From an uncultured bacterium (lineage in GTDB: Bacteria; Cyanobacteriota; Vampirovibrionia; Gastranaerophilales; Gastranaerophilaceae), in the NCBI GenBank assembly GCA_949284715.1, contig CASDWH010000027.1, positions 1 through 48,495 of the forward strand: a DNA stretch of 48,495 nt, in the 5' to 3' direction. The notes under the pieces are model-generated. The model did not search any database, was not told the origin of the DNA, and saw nothing but the letters and a program-made list of their open reading frames with translations. A program made the translations under genes and the position numbers. Positions 1 through 8,582 of the stretch are shown one piece after another; the first letter of the stretch is position 1; every line of letters starts with the position of its first letter.

Positions 1-621
1 ATATTGACAATGTTGCTTCTGATACTACTTTTGTTATCCCCGTCTTTTTTATTAGCTTGTTTGCATTTTTCGTTCTACGTTTTTATTCCTGGCTGCTATT
101 TATCTAATGCCTTTCCGCTGATAGTGTTAAGCTTATATTCTATATTGCAAGAGAGAATATCGCAATTAACCAGCAGAGGCGGAAAGATTTTAGATGTTAC
201 AGGGAGAATGATAATATCTTTACTGATATTATTATTCTTAGGTGGTGTATTTAGGTTAGTTCCGGAAATGGCAATTGAAAATATAGATTTAAAATGGATT
301 AACATAGGTATCTTATTACTAACAGTTCCTGTGTTGATAACAGAAGAAACTAAAGGGTTAATAAACTGGGCAAAACAGAAAATACTGTATGTAATACCTG
401 CGAGTGCTTTATTGTATTACATTGTAATATGCTTGATAAAAAGCGAGTGGGTTGCATATTATACAAATTATTTACTGCTGTTATTTTATTGGTCAATAAT
501 ATTATCAGGCCCTGTATTAGCATTGAAAACCAAAAACCGGGCTATAATGAAAGAAATAGAAATAGAAGATAAAACTGTACAACGTCTTTTAAAAGAGGCG
601 CAGGAGCAGAATAATGTTTGA
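1..621 (+). CDS. Multi-pass membrane protein, first tandem paralog (5' truncated by window)
   Basis: No known family recognised. The reading frame is open from the first base of the window, and the protein aligns with the next gene from about its residue 93 (shared SPSFLL, then FIPGCYLSNAFPLI), so roughly 90 N-terminal residues lie outside the window. The visible part has about five hydrophobic segments and a charged C-terminal tail (KTKNRAIMKEIEIEDKTV) that is nearly identical in the downstream copy. The stop codon TGA overlaps the ATG of the next gene by 8 nt, which suggests translational coupling. The role is unknown; it is an integral inner-membrane protein by composition. Confidence 0.75.
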   Translation: MLTMLLLILLLLSPSFLLACLHFSFYVFIPGCYLSNAFPLIVLSLYSILQERISQLTSRGGKILDVTGRMIISLLILLFLGGVFRLVPEMAIENIDLKWINIGILLLTVPVLITEETKGLINWAKQKILYVIPASALLYYIVICLIKSEWVAYYTNYLLLLFYWSIILSGPVLALKTKNRAIMKEIEIEDKTVQRLLKEAQEQNNV

Positions 622-1510
622 TAAAATAAGGAAAGTACCATTAATAGAAATATCAATAATATTGCTGTTAAATATTGTTATGATTATTGTAGGCGCGGGA
701 TATATTTTTACTCTGCTGGGCCTTGTTGAAGATGGAATTCAGCCGGATGTGGCAGATACTATTAAAACTTATGCGGCTTACTCTTTTTTTATAACAGGTT
801 TTTTTATCGGTGTATATCTGGACATATTTACTTTATCAATAAATCGCTCATTTTTAAAAACAATTTATTATTTTAAAAGCCACAAAATAATGTTGATAAT
901 GCTGCTTATGATACTACTATTCTTATCACCGTCTTTTCTGTTAGGTTTTCTGCCTCGTTCACCGTATGGTTTTATTCCGGGCTGCTATCTATCTAATGCC
1001 TTTCCGCTGATAATATTAAGCTTATATTCTTCATTATACGAAAATATAACGATATATATCCGCACGGGAAGTAAAATTGTAAATATAACAGGGAGAATAG
1101 TGATATTTGTATTAATATTATTGTCTTTGGGCTTTATCTTTTGGAAATATCCGGAGCAGGAAACAGTATTCAGAGATTTATGGTGGCTCCATTCAATCAT
1201 AATACTATTAACAATACCTGTATTATTAACAGAAGAAGTAAAGATACTGATAGATTGGTTAAAGAGAAAAATATTATATGTTATACCATTGAGTGTATTG
1301 TTAGCATCTGTACTGATATACAGGATACAAGAGGATTTGGTGACATATTATACAATTTATTTATTTGCCCTGTTTTATTTAATATTGATATTATCAAAGC
1401 CTGTGTTGGCATTAAAAACAAAAAATCGGAAGATAATGGAAGAAATAGAATTAGAGGATAAAACTGTACAATGTCTTTTAAGAGAGGCGCAGGAGCAGAA
1501 TAATGTTTGA
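614..1510 (+). CDS. Multi-pass membrane protein, second tandem paralog
   Basis: 298 residues, no recognised family. About eight hydrophobic segments can be seen (roughly residues 10-32, 52-71, 92-108, 120-136, 157-172, 190-206, 217-234, 245-262), ending in a charged cytoplasmic-looking tail with KTKNRKIMEEIELEDKTV. It is a tandem duplicate of the preceding gene: the 32-nt junction around the stop/start is identical at 594-625 and 1483-1514, an offset of 889 bp. The ATG overlaps the upstream stop and no strong Shine-Dalgarno is visible, so coupling is likely. The last 8 nt overlap the start of a decayed third copy. The function cannot be given. Confidence 0.75.
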   Translation: MFDKIRKVPLIEISIILLLNIVMIIVGAGYIFTLLGLVEDGIQPDVADTIKTYAAYSFFITGFFIGVYLDIFTLSINRSFLKTIYYFKSHKIMLIMLLMILLFLSPSFLLGFLPRSPYGFIPGCYLSNAFPLIILSLYSSLYENITIYIRTGSKIVNITGRIVIFVLILLSLGFIFWKYPEQETVFRDLWWLHSIIILLTIPVLLTEEVKILIDWLKRKILYVIPLSVLLASVLIYRIQEDLVTYYTIYLFALFYLILILSKPVLALKTKNRKIMEEIELEDKTVQCLLREAQEQNNV

Positions 1511-1671
1511 TAAATTAATGGAAATATCAATTTTATTTATGTAATGTTTCTATCGGGAGTACTGTTTTGTTAATGCTGATATTTGAAAAACCGCTTTTAA
1601 AATGGCGTTCCAAAAACGAAGCCTTGCATATAGAAACGGAAGCGTATTATGCTCTTAAGAATAAAAATTAG
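1503..1671 (+). pseudogene. Decayed third copy of the tandem membrane protein
   Basis: The sequence starts with an ATG in the same ATGTTTGATAAA context as the previous copy. It reads MFDKLMEISILFM and then a stop, matching the first residues of the 298-residue paralog (MFDKIRK...IEISIILLL). About 100 nt downstream, in another frame, it reads EKPLLKWRSKNEALHIETEA up to a TAG at 1669-1671, resembling the paralog C-terminus (SKPVLALKTKNRKIMEEIELED). The middle, about 230 codons, is missing. This is best read as a third repeat unit that lost its core by deletion and is now frameshifted. The stretch from 1672 to 1797 holds only AT-rich upstream sequence of the flagellar operon. Confidence 0.6.
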
Positions 1672-1797
1672 AAGTATAAAATTGACAAAGTTGAAATTTT
1701 CATTAAACACAAAATAATACATTAAATGGATGATTTTATAAGAAAATATTAAACTGCTCTAAAAAACATCCGATTTAATAAAAAAAGAGGTGTAACT

Positions 1798-2496
1798 ATG
1801 AAAATAAACGGCGGCGTAAGATTTTGCGAACCTGGAATACGGGCATCAATCAGGGCTATGCACCTGCAAAGCAGCATATTACAAATCACAACAGAAAATG
1901 TGAATGGTTTTGATAAAGTCGGTTTTCAGCGAAGGGAGCCTGTCGTTTCATCATTTACAGAATTTTTGGGAGTTCATGGTCTATCTTCGACTATAGATGA
2001 CCAACCCGGGCGTATTATGTCGTCAGGCAATCCTATGGATATAGCGATAGCAAATAAAGGTTATTTCCAGATAGCAACGCCTGAAGGCGTGGTATTAACA
2101 CGTGACGGGCGTTTTAAGTTCGATAAATTCGGAAATCTTTTAAATTTAGAGGATAATCCTGTACTCTCTGACAGCGGTGTGCCGATTGTATTAAGTACAG
2201 TTCCGCGTACCCCTGATGATATAGTTGTTAATACCCGAGGTAAAATCAGTGTGTTTAATCAGGAAACCCGTCAGTTAGAGGAATGCGGCGTACTCGGTGT
2301 TGTGGATGCAAATGGTATGGCGGTGTTAGATCCTGATATAAAACAGGGTTATAACGAGTATTCAAATGTGCTTTTGCAAAACGAGTTTTTGCAGGTAAAA
2401 CCTGTGGTAAGGAATTTTGAAGCAAACAGACAAATTTTTATTATGCAAAACAATAATTTGCAAAACGTGATAAGTAAACTTGGTTCTGTATCATAA
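1798..2496 (+). CDS. Flagellar rod protein of the FlgF/FlgG family
   Basis: 232 residues. It belongs to the family of axial proteins exported through the flagellar type III apparatus to build the periplasmic rod. The family core is visible: NPMDIAIANKGYFQIATPEG then LTRDGRFKFDKFGNLL (about residues 80-120), and a C-terminal QGYNEYSNV followed by a helix with FEANRQIF. It is shorter than E. coli FlgF/FlgG (251/260), lacking most of the middle GxNxYxxTxxSG segment. The start has a good Shine-Dalgarno (AGAGGTG, 1788-1794). It is first in a four-gene operon; the next gene begins 10 nt downstream. Whether it is FlgF or FlgG cannot be decided by eye. Confidence 0.87.
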   Translation: MKINGGVRFCEPGIRASIRAMHLQSSILQITTENVNGFDKVGFQRREPVVSSFTEFLGVHGLSSTIDDQPGRIMSSGNPMDIAIANKGYFQIATPEGVVLTRDGRFKFDKFGNLLNLEDNPVLSDSGVPIVLSTVPRTPDDIVVNTRGKISVFNQETRQLEECGVLGVVDANGMAVLDPDIKQGYNEYSNVLLQNEFLQVKPVVRNFEANRQIFIMQNNNLQNVISKLGSVS

Positions 2497-2506
2497 GGAG
2501 TAAAGT

Positions 2507-3220
2507 ATGTATAGTTTACAAGCAATCATAAGAAAAAATATAAATTGTGCAACATATCAGTTTGAACGTTTGGGGCAGGTTGCTAATAACGTGTCTAACT
2601 ATCAAACAAATGCGTATAAGGTAACAAAATTTGAGCAAATGTTAAGAGAGGACGGATACTTAACAGGCGTTTTAAGAACGGATGCCCGCCAGGGAGATTT
2701 GCTTGTTACCAACAATCCTTATGATATGGCAATCAATGGTCACGGTTATTTCCCGGTGATTTCTCCTGAGGGTGAAATTCAGTATACACGTGATGGTGCA
2801 TTTACCCGCGGCGAGAACGGGTATCTTATAACAGGAGATGGCTGGCTAGTTGGTGATGGTATTCAAATCCCTGCAAACTGTTACAAGTTTACTGTATCAC
2901 CGAACGGGGATGTATATAGTTACGATTATGCCGGCTCTGAACCTGAACTGATTGGGCATATTCCGATAGTAGAATTTGATTCACCGGAGAGTCTTGAGCA
3001 GGGACATAATAATAAAATGGTGCCGACCGAAGAATCCGGCCCGCCAAGATTGATTGGTGAACATAATTATATTGTTCAGCACCAGATTGAAACATCAAAT
3101 ACAAGTGTTTTTGACGAAGTAAACGAAATGTTAAGGTTGAACGCTTCAATGATAGCAAGTTTAAATCTTATGAAAGTAGCTGATGATATGTATAACAAAG
3201 CGATTAATATAAGAGAATAG
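2507..3220 (+). CDS. Flagellar rod protein of the FlgF/FlgG family, second copy
   Basis: 237 residues. The N-terminal helix with ANNVSNYQTNAYK is the flagellar axial-protein signature (usual form ANNxANxxTxGYK). It is followed by NPYDMAINGHGYFPVISPEG and YTRDGAFTRGENGYLI, then IQIPANCYKFTVSPNGDV, as in FlgG/FlgF. The C-terminus (ETSNTSVFDEVNEMLRLNASM) fits the terminal coiled-coil helix that packs in the rod. Shine-Dalgarno AAGGAG is at 2495-2500 region, a few bases upstream of the ATG. It would be exported and assembled with the preceding and following gene products. Like its neighbour it is short for the family. Confidence 0.87.
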   Translation: MYSLQAIIRKNINCATYQFERLGQVANNVSNYQTNAYKVTKFEQMLREDGYLTGVLRTDARQGDLLVTNNPYDMAINGHGYFPVISPEGEIQYTRDGAFTRGENGYLITGDGWLVGDGIQIPANCYKFTVSPNGDVYSYDYAGSEPELIGHIPIVEFDSPESLEQGHNNKMVPTEESGPPRLIGEHNYIVQHQIETSNTSVFDEVNEMLRLNASMIASLNLMKVADDMYNKAINIRE

Positions 3221-3231
3221 CGGGGTAAGTA

Positions 3232-3585
3232 ATGACTTTTACAGCACTTGATTCATTTGGAAAAGTTAATTTAATGATGGATTTAGTATCCCAGCGTCAG
3301 CGGGCATTAACCTCAAATGTTGCTAATATGGATACGCCTGGCTATGTAAGACGTGATATAGATTTTGGAATGTATCTAGGCAGTATGAACAGTCCTCTGG
3401 AAACAAAACTTTCAACTAAACTCGGACCTTCCGGCATGATTGAGGACAGGCGCGAAGAGGAAATAGATATAACGCAGGAACTGGCGGAAGTCCAGAAAAA
3501 TATGATTTACTATACAATGACCACAAAAAGAATGACAAATTTGATAACAGAAATGCGGACAGTACTTAATGTAGGCGGAGGTTAG
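3232..3585 (+). CDS. flgB: Flagellar basal-body rod protein FlgB
   Basis: 117 residues, slightly short of the usual ~130. FlgB is a proximal rod subunit exported by the flagellar type III system. The N-terminal half has the signature RALTSNVANMDTPGYVRRDIDF (usual form: SNxANxDTPgYKaRdvdF), and the C-terminal helix (AEVQKNMIYYTMTTKRMTNLITEMRTVLN) matches the terminal packing helix. It is directly upstream of flgC, the standard order, with a 5-nt gap. The start follows the upstream stop by 11 nt. Confidence 0.9.
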   Translation: MTFTALDSFGKVNLMMDLVSQRQRALTSNVANMDTPGYVRRDIDFGMYLGSMNSPLETKLSTKLGPSGMIEDRREEEIDITQELAEVQKNMIYYTMTTKRMTNLITEMRTVLNVGGG

Positions 3586-3590
3586 AGCTT

Positions 3591-4034
3591 ATGAGTATAA
3601 TGGAATCTATTAATATCGGGAAGAATGCGCTTAAAGCACACGGGTTAAGACTCGATATTCACGCAAAAAACATTGCCAATATTGATACACCAAATTATGT
3701 AAGACGTATACCTGTTCTTAATGCAAGTGAGGATATATCTTTTCATGGTTTGCTCAATGTAATGAAGAATGATGTATTTGGAATCGGAACTCTCCCTTAT
3801 TTACAGGGCGGGGTAGTAATGAACGGCTGCGTAGAGGATCCGACGCCAGGTGATAGGATTTATGCTCCGGGTCATCCGGACGCTGATGCAAACGGGTATA
3901 TACGTTCATCAAATGTAAATGCAATGGTTGATATGGCGGATGCTATTCTTGCGCAAAGGGCATATGAAGCAAACGTTGCTCTGGTAACTATTTCAAAATC
4001 AATGGCTCAGACGGCCTTGAATATAGGTAGTTAG
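3591..4034 (+). CDS. flgC: Flagellar basal-body rod protein FlgC
   Basis: 147 residues, close to the family norm (~134-150). It contains KNIANIDTPNYVRR near the N-terminus. The characteristic FlgC block YAPGHPDADANGYIRSSNVN comes next, followed by MVDMADAILAQRAYEANVAL and a C-terminal helix ending TALNIGS. It forms the proximal rod with FlgB. It is last in the four-gene rod operon; an inverted repeat begins 12 nt after the stop. GGAGG is visible 9 nt before the ATG. No flagellin, hook or motor gene is in this window, so whether a full flagellum is built cannot be judged here. Confidence 0.92.
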   Translation: MSIMESINIGKNALKAHGLRLDIHAKNIANIDTPNYVRRIPVLNASEDISFHGLLNVMKNDVFGIGTLPYLQGGVVMNGCVEDPTPGDRIYAPGHPDADANGYIRSSNVNAMVDMADAILAQRAYEANVALVTISKSMAQTALNIGS

Positions 4035-4045
4035 GTGATAAATCT

Positions 4046-4083
4046 GAACGACGGCTGGAAAATTAATTTTCCAGCCGCCGTTC
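4046..4083 (+). terminator. Hairpin terminator after flgC
   Basis: This is a long inverted repeat: GAACG-A-CGGCTGGAAAATT pairs with AATTTTCCAGCCG-C-CGTTC, with one A/C mismatch. The stem is about 18 bp with almost no loop. It is followed by TATTGTAAC rather than a clean T-run, so it may work as a hairpin end or an attenuator rather than a perfect intrinsic terminator. It closes the rod operon. Confidence 0.75.
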
Positions 4084-4179
4084 TATTGTAACAATATTGT
4101 AATAATGCTAATAAAAGAGTAAATTTTTGATTTAACTATCACTTTATTATTTTAAAGGACTTTATTAACAGGAGAGATT

Positions 4180-4641
4180 ATGAGCAGCGGAGATTATGTC
4201 ACATATGGCGGAATAAAGTACAGACAAAGTGATATAAAAAACTTTGAGAAAATAAAAATCAGAGAATATCATAATCGTGAAGATATTTATATAGTGACGC
4301 TTAATAATGGTGTAAAAATAGCTTCAAATGATACTTCAGCACCTGCTAATGCAGCAAGCGGGGCATCAGTGTTTTTAAATGATGATAAGTCGGTATCATT
4401 ACACAATGTTCTTTTTACAGATATTAAAGGTGTAGAGGGACAGCAGGATGTATTTAAGGTTACAGGGAAAGAAACGATGCGCAATGCTTTTTATCTTGAT
4501 GCTACGGTAATGGATAATGACAAAATTATAGTAGGAGAGGATATTCCTTGCCGATGGTTTGAGAAATTAAACAGGTTTAAGCTAAAGGAAGGGGATAATA
4601 TAGTATATAATAGAAATTTACTGGTGCAGAATGATAGATAA
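4180..4641 (+). CDS. Hypothetical protein, 153 residues
   Basis: No family recognised. There is no signal peptide or membrane segment. The composition is soluble and beta-like, with short alternating strands (DYVTYGGIKYRQSDIKNF, DIYIVTLNNGVKIAS, KVTGKETMRNAFYLDATVMD). A Shine-Dalgarno AGGAGAG sits about 6 nt before the ATG. It lies after the flgC hairpin on the same strand, so it probably has its own promoter in the AT-rich stretch 4084-4170. Its stop is 8 nt from the convergent stop of the next gene. Confidence 0.65.
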   Translation: MSSGDYVTYGGIKYRQSDIKNFEKIKIREYHNREDIYIVTLNNGVKIASNDTSAPANAASGASVFLNDDKSVSLHNVLFTDIKGVEGQQDVFKVTGKETMRNAFYLDATVMDNDKIIVGEDIPCRWFEKLNRFKLKEGDNIVYNRNLLVQNDR

Positions 4642-4649
4642 AGTTTAAT

Positions 4650-5270
4650 TTAGCTATTTTCTTTTATTTTGGAAAAGAATTCTCTGGTTAAAAGCTGTGA
4701 ATATTTTTTCTTTTCGTTTACGGCGGCAAAAATCTCATTGTTACCATTTTTTGTGGTGACAACTGCGACCATACCTGTGTAGTCTTTGACAGGAAGTTTG
4801 GAGATTTTTGCATTAAATTTTGCGTAAGGAACATTTTTCCCTTTGGTTGTAATCATTCCGCGTTCCGTAACTTTAAGTTCTTCAATTGTTACAGCCTGAT
4901 ATTTTGTTTTTGCAAACATGTCTTTAAGTTTGTCAGCAATATCTTTGCTCTGGATATCCGTTTGTGAGAGTAGTTGTCTTTTGCCTGTATTCAATATAAG
5001 CATTCGCTGTCCGGAGGCTTTGTGTGCTGAGAGAACGCCTTTATAGCCTAACAGTTTAAATGTGTTATTTATTTCAAACTCTTTATCAACATTAGAGAAA
5101 TCCCCGATTTCTTTTGCGTTTTCCTGAGCATTTTCTTTTATGAAAGAGGACACATTTTTAACCAGTGCATCCACGTATTTCTGTCCGCCTATCGTGTTGA
5201 AACCTATTATTGCAAGGACTAAAATTATTGCATTAAATATTATTTTAATCAATCTAAACATTACTTGCAC
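4650..5270 (-). CDS. Hypothetical membrane-anchored protein, 206 residues
   Basis: No family recognised. An N-terminal hydrophobic segment (about residues 8-24, IIFNAIILVLAIIGFNTI) should act as a signal anchor with the rest outside the cytoplasm. The remaining domain is lysine-rich and mixed alpha/beta, with a central segment LLGYKGVLSAHKASGQRMLILNTGK and a C-terminal VKDYTGMVAVVTTKNGNNEIF. It is divergent from mutS, only 31 bp apart, so their promoters must be back to back. The function is unknown. Confidence 0.7.
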   Translation of the reverse strand: MQVMFRLIKIIFNAIILVLAIIGFNTIGGQKYVDALVKNVSSFIKENAQENAKEIGDFSNVDKEFEINNTFKLLGYKGVLSAHKASGQRMLILNTGKRQLLSQTDIQSKDIADKLKDMFAKTKYQAVTIEELKVTERGMITTKGKNVPYAKFNAKISKLPVKDYTGMVAVVTTKNGNNEIFAAVNEKKKYSQLLTREFFSKIKENS

Positions 5271-5294
5271 CCCAGTCTATACTTATTGTAAAAT
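5265..5294 (+). promoter_or_regulatory. Predicted leaderless promoter of mutS
   Basis: -35 TTGCAC (5265-5270), 18-nt spacer, -10 TAAAAT (5289-5294). The -10 ends 7 nt before the ATG at 5302, placing the expected transcription start on or next to the A of the start codon. There is no Shine-Dalgarno. The -35 overlaps the first codons of the divergent gene. Confidence 0.55.
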
Positions 5295-5301
5295 TATAAC
5301 T

Positions 5302-7890
5302 ATGATAAAAAATGAAATCAACTATATAAATTCTGCTGATGTAAAAATTGAAGATACAACGCCTGTAATGCAGCAATATTTGGGGATAAAACGAGAGAAT
5401 CCCGGGACAATATTACTCTATCGCCTCGGAGATTTTTATGAAACATTTTTTGAAGATGCGGTTACAATTTCAAGGGATTTAGAGATAGCATTAACAGGCA
5501 GGGATGCGGGCAAGGTATATGGAAGGGTTCCGCTTGCTGGAATTCCGGTTAAAGCAGTTGACGGATATTTGCAAAAACTTATTGAAAAGGGGCGAAAAGT
5601 ATCTATATGTGAGCAGTTAGAGGATCCGAAAGATGTAGCCAAAGGCGAAATCGTAAAACGCGGAGTTGTCAGGACAATTACTGCGGGAACTATTATAGAG
5701 GGTGATTTTTTAGAGAACAGTACAAACAATTATATATGTGCAGTATTTGAGGAAAAGGCCAGATGGGGATTGGCGTATGCCGATATATCAACCGGCGAGT
5801 TTAAGGCAACGGAAGGTAATATAGGTGTTGTACTTACTGAGCTTGCCAGAATAAAACCGGCAGAAGTAATCGGGCCTTCTGCAAACCAGAAAATCCAACC
5901 GTTTCAAATAGTGCCGGAGGAAATTTTGAATCTTCCAGAGGAGATAACTTCACTTTATAACTGTTCCAAAATTCCGGCGAAAGTGTTTGAGGAAAAGTTT
6001 GCACTGAATAATTTAAAGAGTGTATATCCTTCTTTTAGTGAGTCATTTGAAGGGTATAAAGATTATAAACTGGCGTATCGAGCGGCTTCTGCCATTTTAG
6101 CGTATGTTTGGGAGAATATGAAAGGCGGGCTGCCGAAGTTTGATTTTGTTAAGACATATGAATTATCGGATTATGTCCAACTGGATACCGGAACCCGCAG
6201 AAATCTGGAACTTGTTGAGTCTATGCGTGATAAAAGCAAGACCGGAACATTATTGTGGGCGGTTGATAAGACTCTGACCAATATGGGTGCAAGACTTTTA
6301 AGAAACTGGATATGCCAGCCGCTTAAAAGTGTTGAGAAGATAAAAGAACGTCAGAGCGTTGTGGAGATATTAATAAACGATTATGATACCAGAGAAAAAT
6401 TATCGACTTTGCTCGGCGAACTTTATGATATCCAGCGCCTGTCTTCAAAACTCAGTAATGAAAGCGGCTCCCCGCGAGATTATTTAAATTTGCGAAATTC
6501 GCTTGCTGTTGTACCGGAGCTTTTTGATACAGTTACCCGGGCGGGGATTACTGTTCTTGATAATGTAATACCGTATAGAGAAAAAATAACTGATTTATAT
6601 GATATTATTCTTCGTACAATTGATGATAATGCACCAATGACAATGAAAGAGGGCGGAATGCTCCGATATGGAGTTAATTCTGAGTTGGATTATTTTAGGG
6701 ATTTACTAACTAAGGGTAAACAGTGGATTACGGAATTTGAATCAAAAGAGCGTGAAAAGACCGGAATAAATACTTTAAAGGTTGATTATAATAAAGTGTT
6801 TGGTTTTTATATAGAAGTAACAAACGCAAATTCACAGAGGGTTCCGGATTTTTATGTCAGAAAACAAACCCTTGCTAATGCAGAGAGGTATATTACCCCG
6901 GAATTAAAAAAACACGAAGATGACGTATTATCAGCACAGGTTAAGTCAGTAGAGCTGGAGAAAAAGCTGTTTACAGATTTCAGAGGTTATACAAAGGAAT
7001 ATGTTGATATAATACGGGAATTATCTGAAGCTATTGCAAAGCTTGACTGCCTACAATCTTTTGCCAGCACGGCTGTAGAGTCTAATTATGTTAAACCGGA
7101 AGTAGATGAATCTCTGGAGTTTGTTATTAGAAACGGCCGTCATCCGGTTGTTGAAAAGATTTTACCGCTTGGGACATATGTAAGTAATGATTTGGATATA
7201 TCGGCAAATTCCACAGAGAAAACCCAGTTAATGATATTAACAGGCCCTAATATGGCAGGAAAGTCTACTTATATGCGCCAGAATGCGTTAATTGTGCTGT
7301 TAGCGCAAATAGGTGCATACGTACCTGCTGATTACGCTAAAATAGGTATAGTTGATAAAATATTCACACGTGTCGGTGCGAGTGATGATTTGGCTCTGGG
7401 GCGTTCGACATTTATGGTTGAAATGAGTGAAACTGCTTATATTCTTAATTTCGCAACAGAAAAGAGTTTTATTTTAATAGATGAAATAGGCAGAGGAACA
7501 AGTACTTATGATGGTGTTGCAATTGCCTGGTCTGTTGCCGAATTTATAGCTGCAAAAATCAAAGCAAGATGTATTTTTGCCACCCACTATCACGAATTAA
7601 ATGTTATGACTAATAATTATCCGCAAATTAAGAACTACAGAGTAACTGTAGAGGAACAAAACGGAGAAATAGAGTTTTTAAGAAAAATTGTACAGGGCGG
7701 GGCAAGCAGAAGTTACGGTATACAGGTTGCAAAAATGGCAGGTCTGCCGAATGTAGTTGTTAAACGTTCGGAAGAACTTATGACAAAAATGCAGCGTGAT
7801 ATGGCAAAGAATCTGGCAGGGAAACGGAAATCACTGGAGGAATCCGGTACTGTTCCGCAGTTGTCACTATTTGGGGCTGGTAAAGAATAG
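5302..7890 (+). CDS. mutS: DNA mismatch repair ATPase MutS
   Basis: 862 residues, standard for bacterial MutS. It recognises mispaired bases and recruits MutL. The mismatch-reading F-x-E motif is present (GDFYE, F45-Y46-E47). The C-terminal ABC-type ATPase has Walker A GPNMAGKST (about 648-656), Walker B/D-loop DEIGRGTSTYDG and switch ATHYHEL. The frame is open far upstream, but 5302 is chosen because the protein then starts a typical distance before TPVMQQYLGIK and because a -10 box ends 7 nt upstream; the longer frame would overlap the divergent gene. ruvA follows 12 nt after the stop, making a repair operon. No mutL is in the window. Confidence 0.97.
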   Translation: MIKNEINYINSADVKIEDTTPVMQQYLGIKRENPGTILLYRLGDFYETFFEDAVTISRDLEIALTGRDAGKVYGRVPLAGIPVKAVDGYLQKLIEKGRKVSICEQLEDPKDVAKGEIVKRGVVRTITAGTIIEGDFLENSTNNYICAVFEEKARWGLAYADISTGEFKATEGNIGVVLTELARIKPAEVIGPSANQKIQPFQIVPEEILNLPEEITSLYNCSKIPAKVFEEKFALNNLKSVYPSFSESFEGYKDYKLAYRAASAILAYVWENMKGGLPKFDFVKTYELSDYVQLDTGTRRNLELVESMRDKSKTGTLLWAVDKTLTNMGARLLRNWICQPLKSVEKIKERQSVVEILINDYDTREKLSTLLGELYDIQRLSSKLSNESGSPRDYLNLRNSLAVVPELFDTVTRAGITVLDNVIPYREKITDLYDIILRTIDDNAPMTMKEGGMLRYGVNSELDYFRDLLTKGKQWITEFESKEREKTGINTLKVDYNKVFGFYIEVTNANSQRVPDFYVRKQTLANAERYITPELKKHEDDVLSAQVKSVELEKKLFTDFRGYTKEYVDIIRELSEAIAKLDCLQSFASTAVESNYVKPEVDESLEFVIRNGRHPVVEKILPLGTYVSNDLDISANSTEKTQLMILTGPNMAGKSTYMRQNALIVLLAQIGAYVPADYAKIGIVDKIFTRVGASDDLALGRSTFMVEMSETAYILNFATEKSFILIDEIGRGTSTYDGVAIAWSVAEFIAAKIKARCIFATHYHELNVMTNNYPQIKNYRVTVEEQNGEIEFLRKIVQGGASRSYGIQVAKMAGLPNVVVKRSEELMTKMQRDMAKNLAGKRKSLEESGTVPQLSLFGAGKE

Positions 7891-7902
7891 CGGAGAGAAA
7901 AC

Positions 7903-8508
7903 ATGTTTGACTATGTAAAAGGGGTATTGGAGGATAAACGCAAAACTGAGAAGGGATGCTTTATAACAATTGATAACAATGGTGTCGGGTACAGGTGCGA
8001 GATTCCTGTAAGTGATTATGAACAACTTCCTGATAAAAACAGTGAAATGAAAATATTTTTATCTCTTGTTCACAAGGAAGATATTATGTATCTATGCGGC
8101 TTTATAAATCGCGAAACCAGAGATATATTTACTATTTTGACCTCTGTATCGGGGGTTGGAACAAAGATGGGGCTTACGCTTCTTGGAGAATTTGATTTAT
8201 ATGAATTAATCTCTCTTGTACAAGCACAGAACTATAAAGAATTAACAAGGGCAAAAGGCGTCGGGCCAAAGCTTGCACAGAAAATAATACTGGAATTAAA
8301 AGATAAATTAATGAAAGTTAGTGTTGCCGGACATATATCCGAAACATATTCAAGAATTCCCAAAGAGTACGGAGAAGCTGTTTCTATACTGCAATCTCTC
8401 GGGTATGATGATAAAGAAATACAGGATGCGTTCAGTAAAGTTGCAATAAAGCCTGAACAAACGCAGGAAGAGGTTCTTCGTTCAATTTTAACAATCTTAT
8501 CTTTGTAA
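7903..8508 (+). CDS. ruvA: Holliday junction branch-migration protein RuvA
   Basis: 201 residues, normal length. RuvA binds four-way junctions as a tetramer and loads the RuvB motor. It has an N-terminal OB-fold (MFDYVKGVLEDK...NNGVGYRCEIP). Two helix-hairpin-helix motifs follow: SVSGVGTKMG (81-90) and AKGVGPKLAQKIILELKDK (117 on). The C-terminal domain is a three-helix RuvB-binding unit (EAVSILQSLGYDDKEIQDAF). GGAGA lies 7 nt before the ATG. Its position just behind mutS suggests co-transcription. ruvB and ruvC are not in the window. Confidence 0.96.
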   Translation: MFDYVKGVLEDKRKTEKGCFITIDNNGVGYRCEIPVSDYEQLPDKNSEMKIFLSLVHKEDIMYLCGFINRETRDIFTILTSVSGVGTKMGLTLLGEFDLYELISLVQAQNYKELTRAKGVGPKLAQKIILELKDKLMKVSVAGHISETYSRIPKEYGEAVSILQSLGYDDKEIQDAFSKVAIKPEQTQEEVLRSILTILSL

Positions 8509-8582
8509 ATTTTCGTTAAGATTTTGGAATATAATGGCAAAAAAAAATCTTCATTAGCGTTAACCTTATTGAAGGTGTCTGT

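Noticed and set aside
5140-5301. 54-codon upstream extension of mutS
   Set aside because: Overlaps the divergent gene and its promoter; not conserved in MutS.
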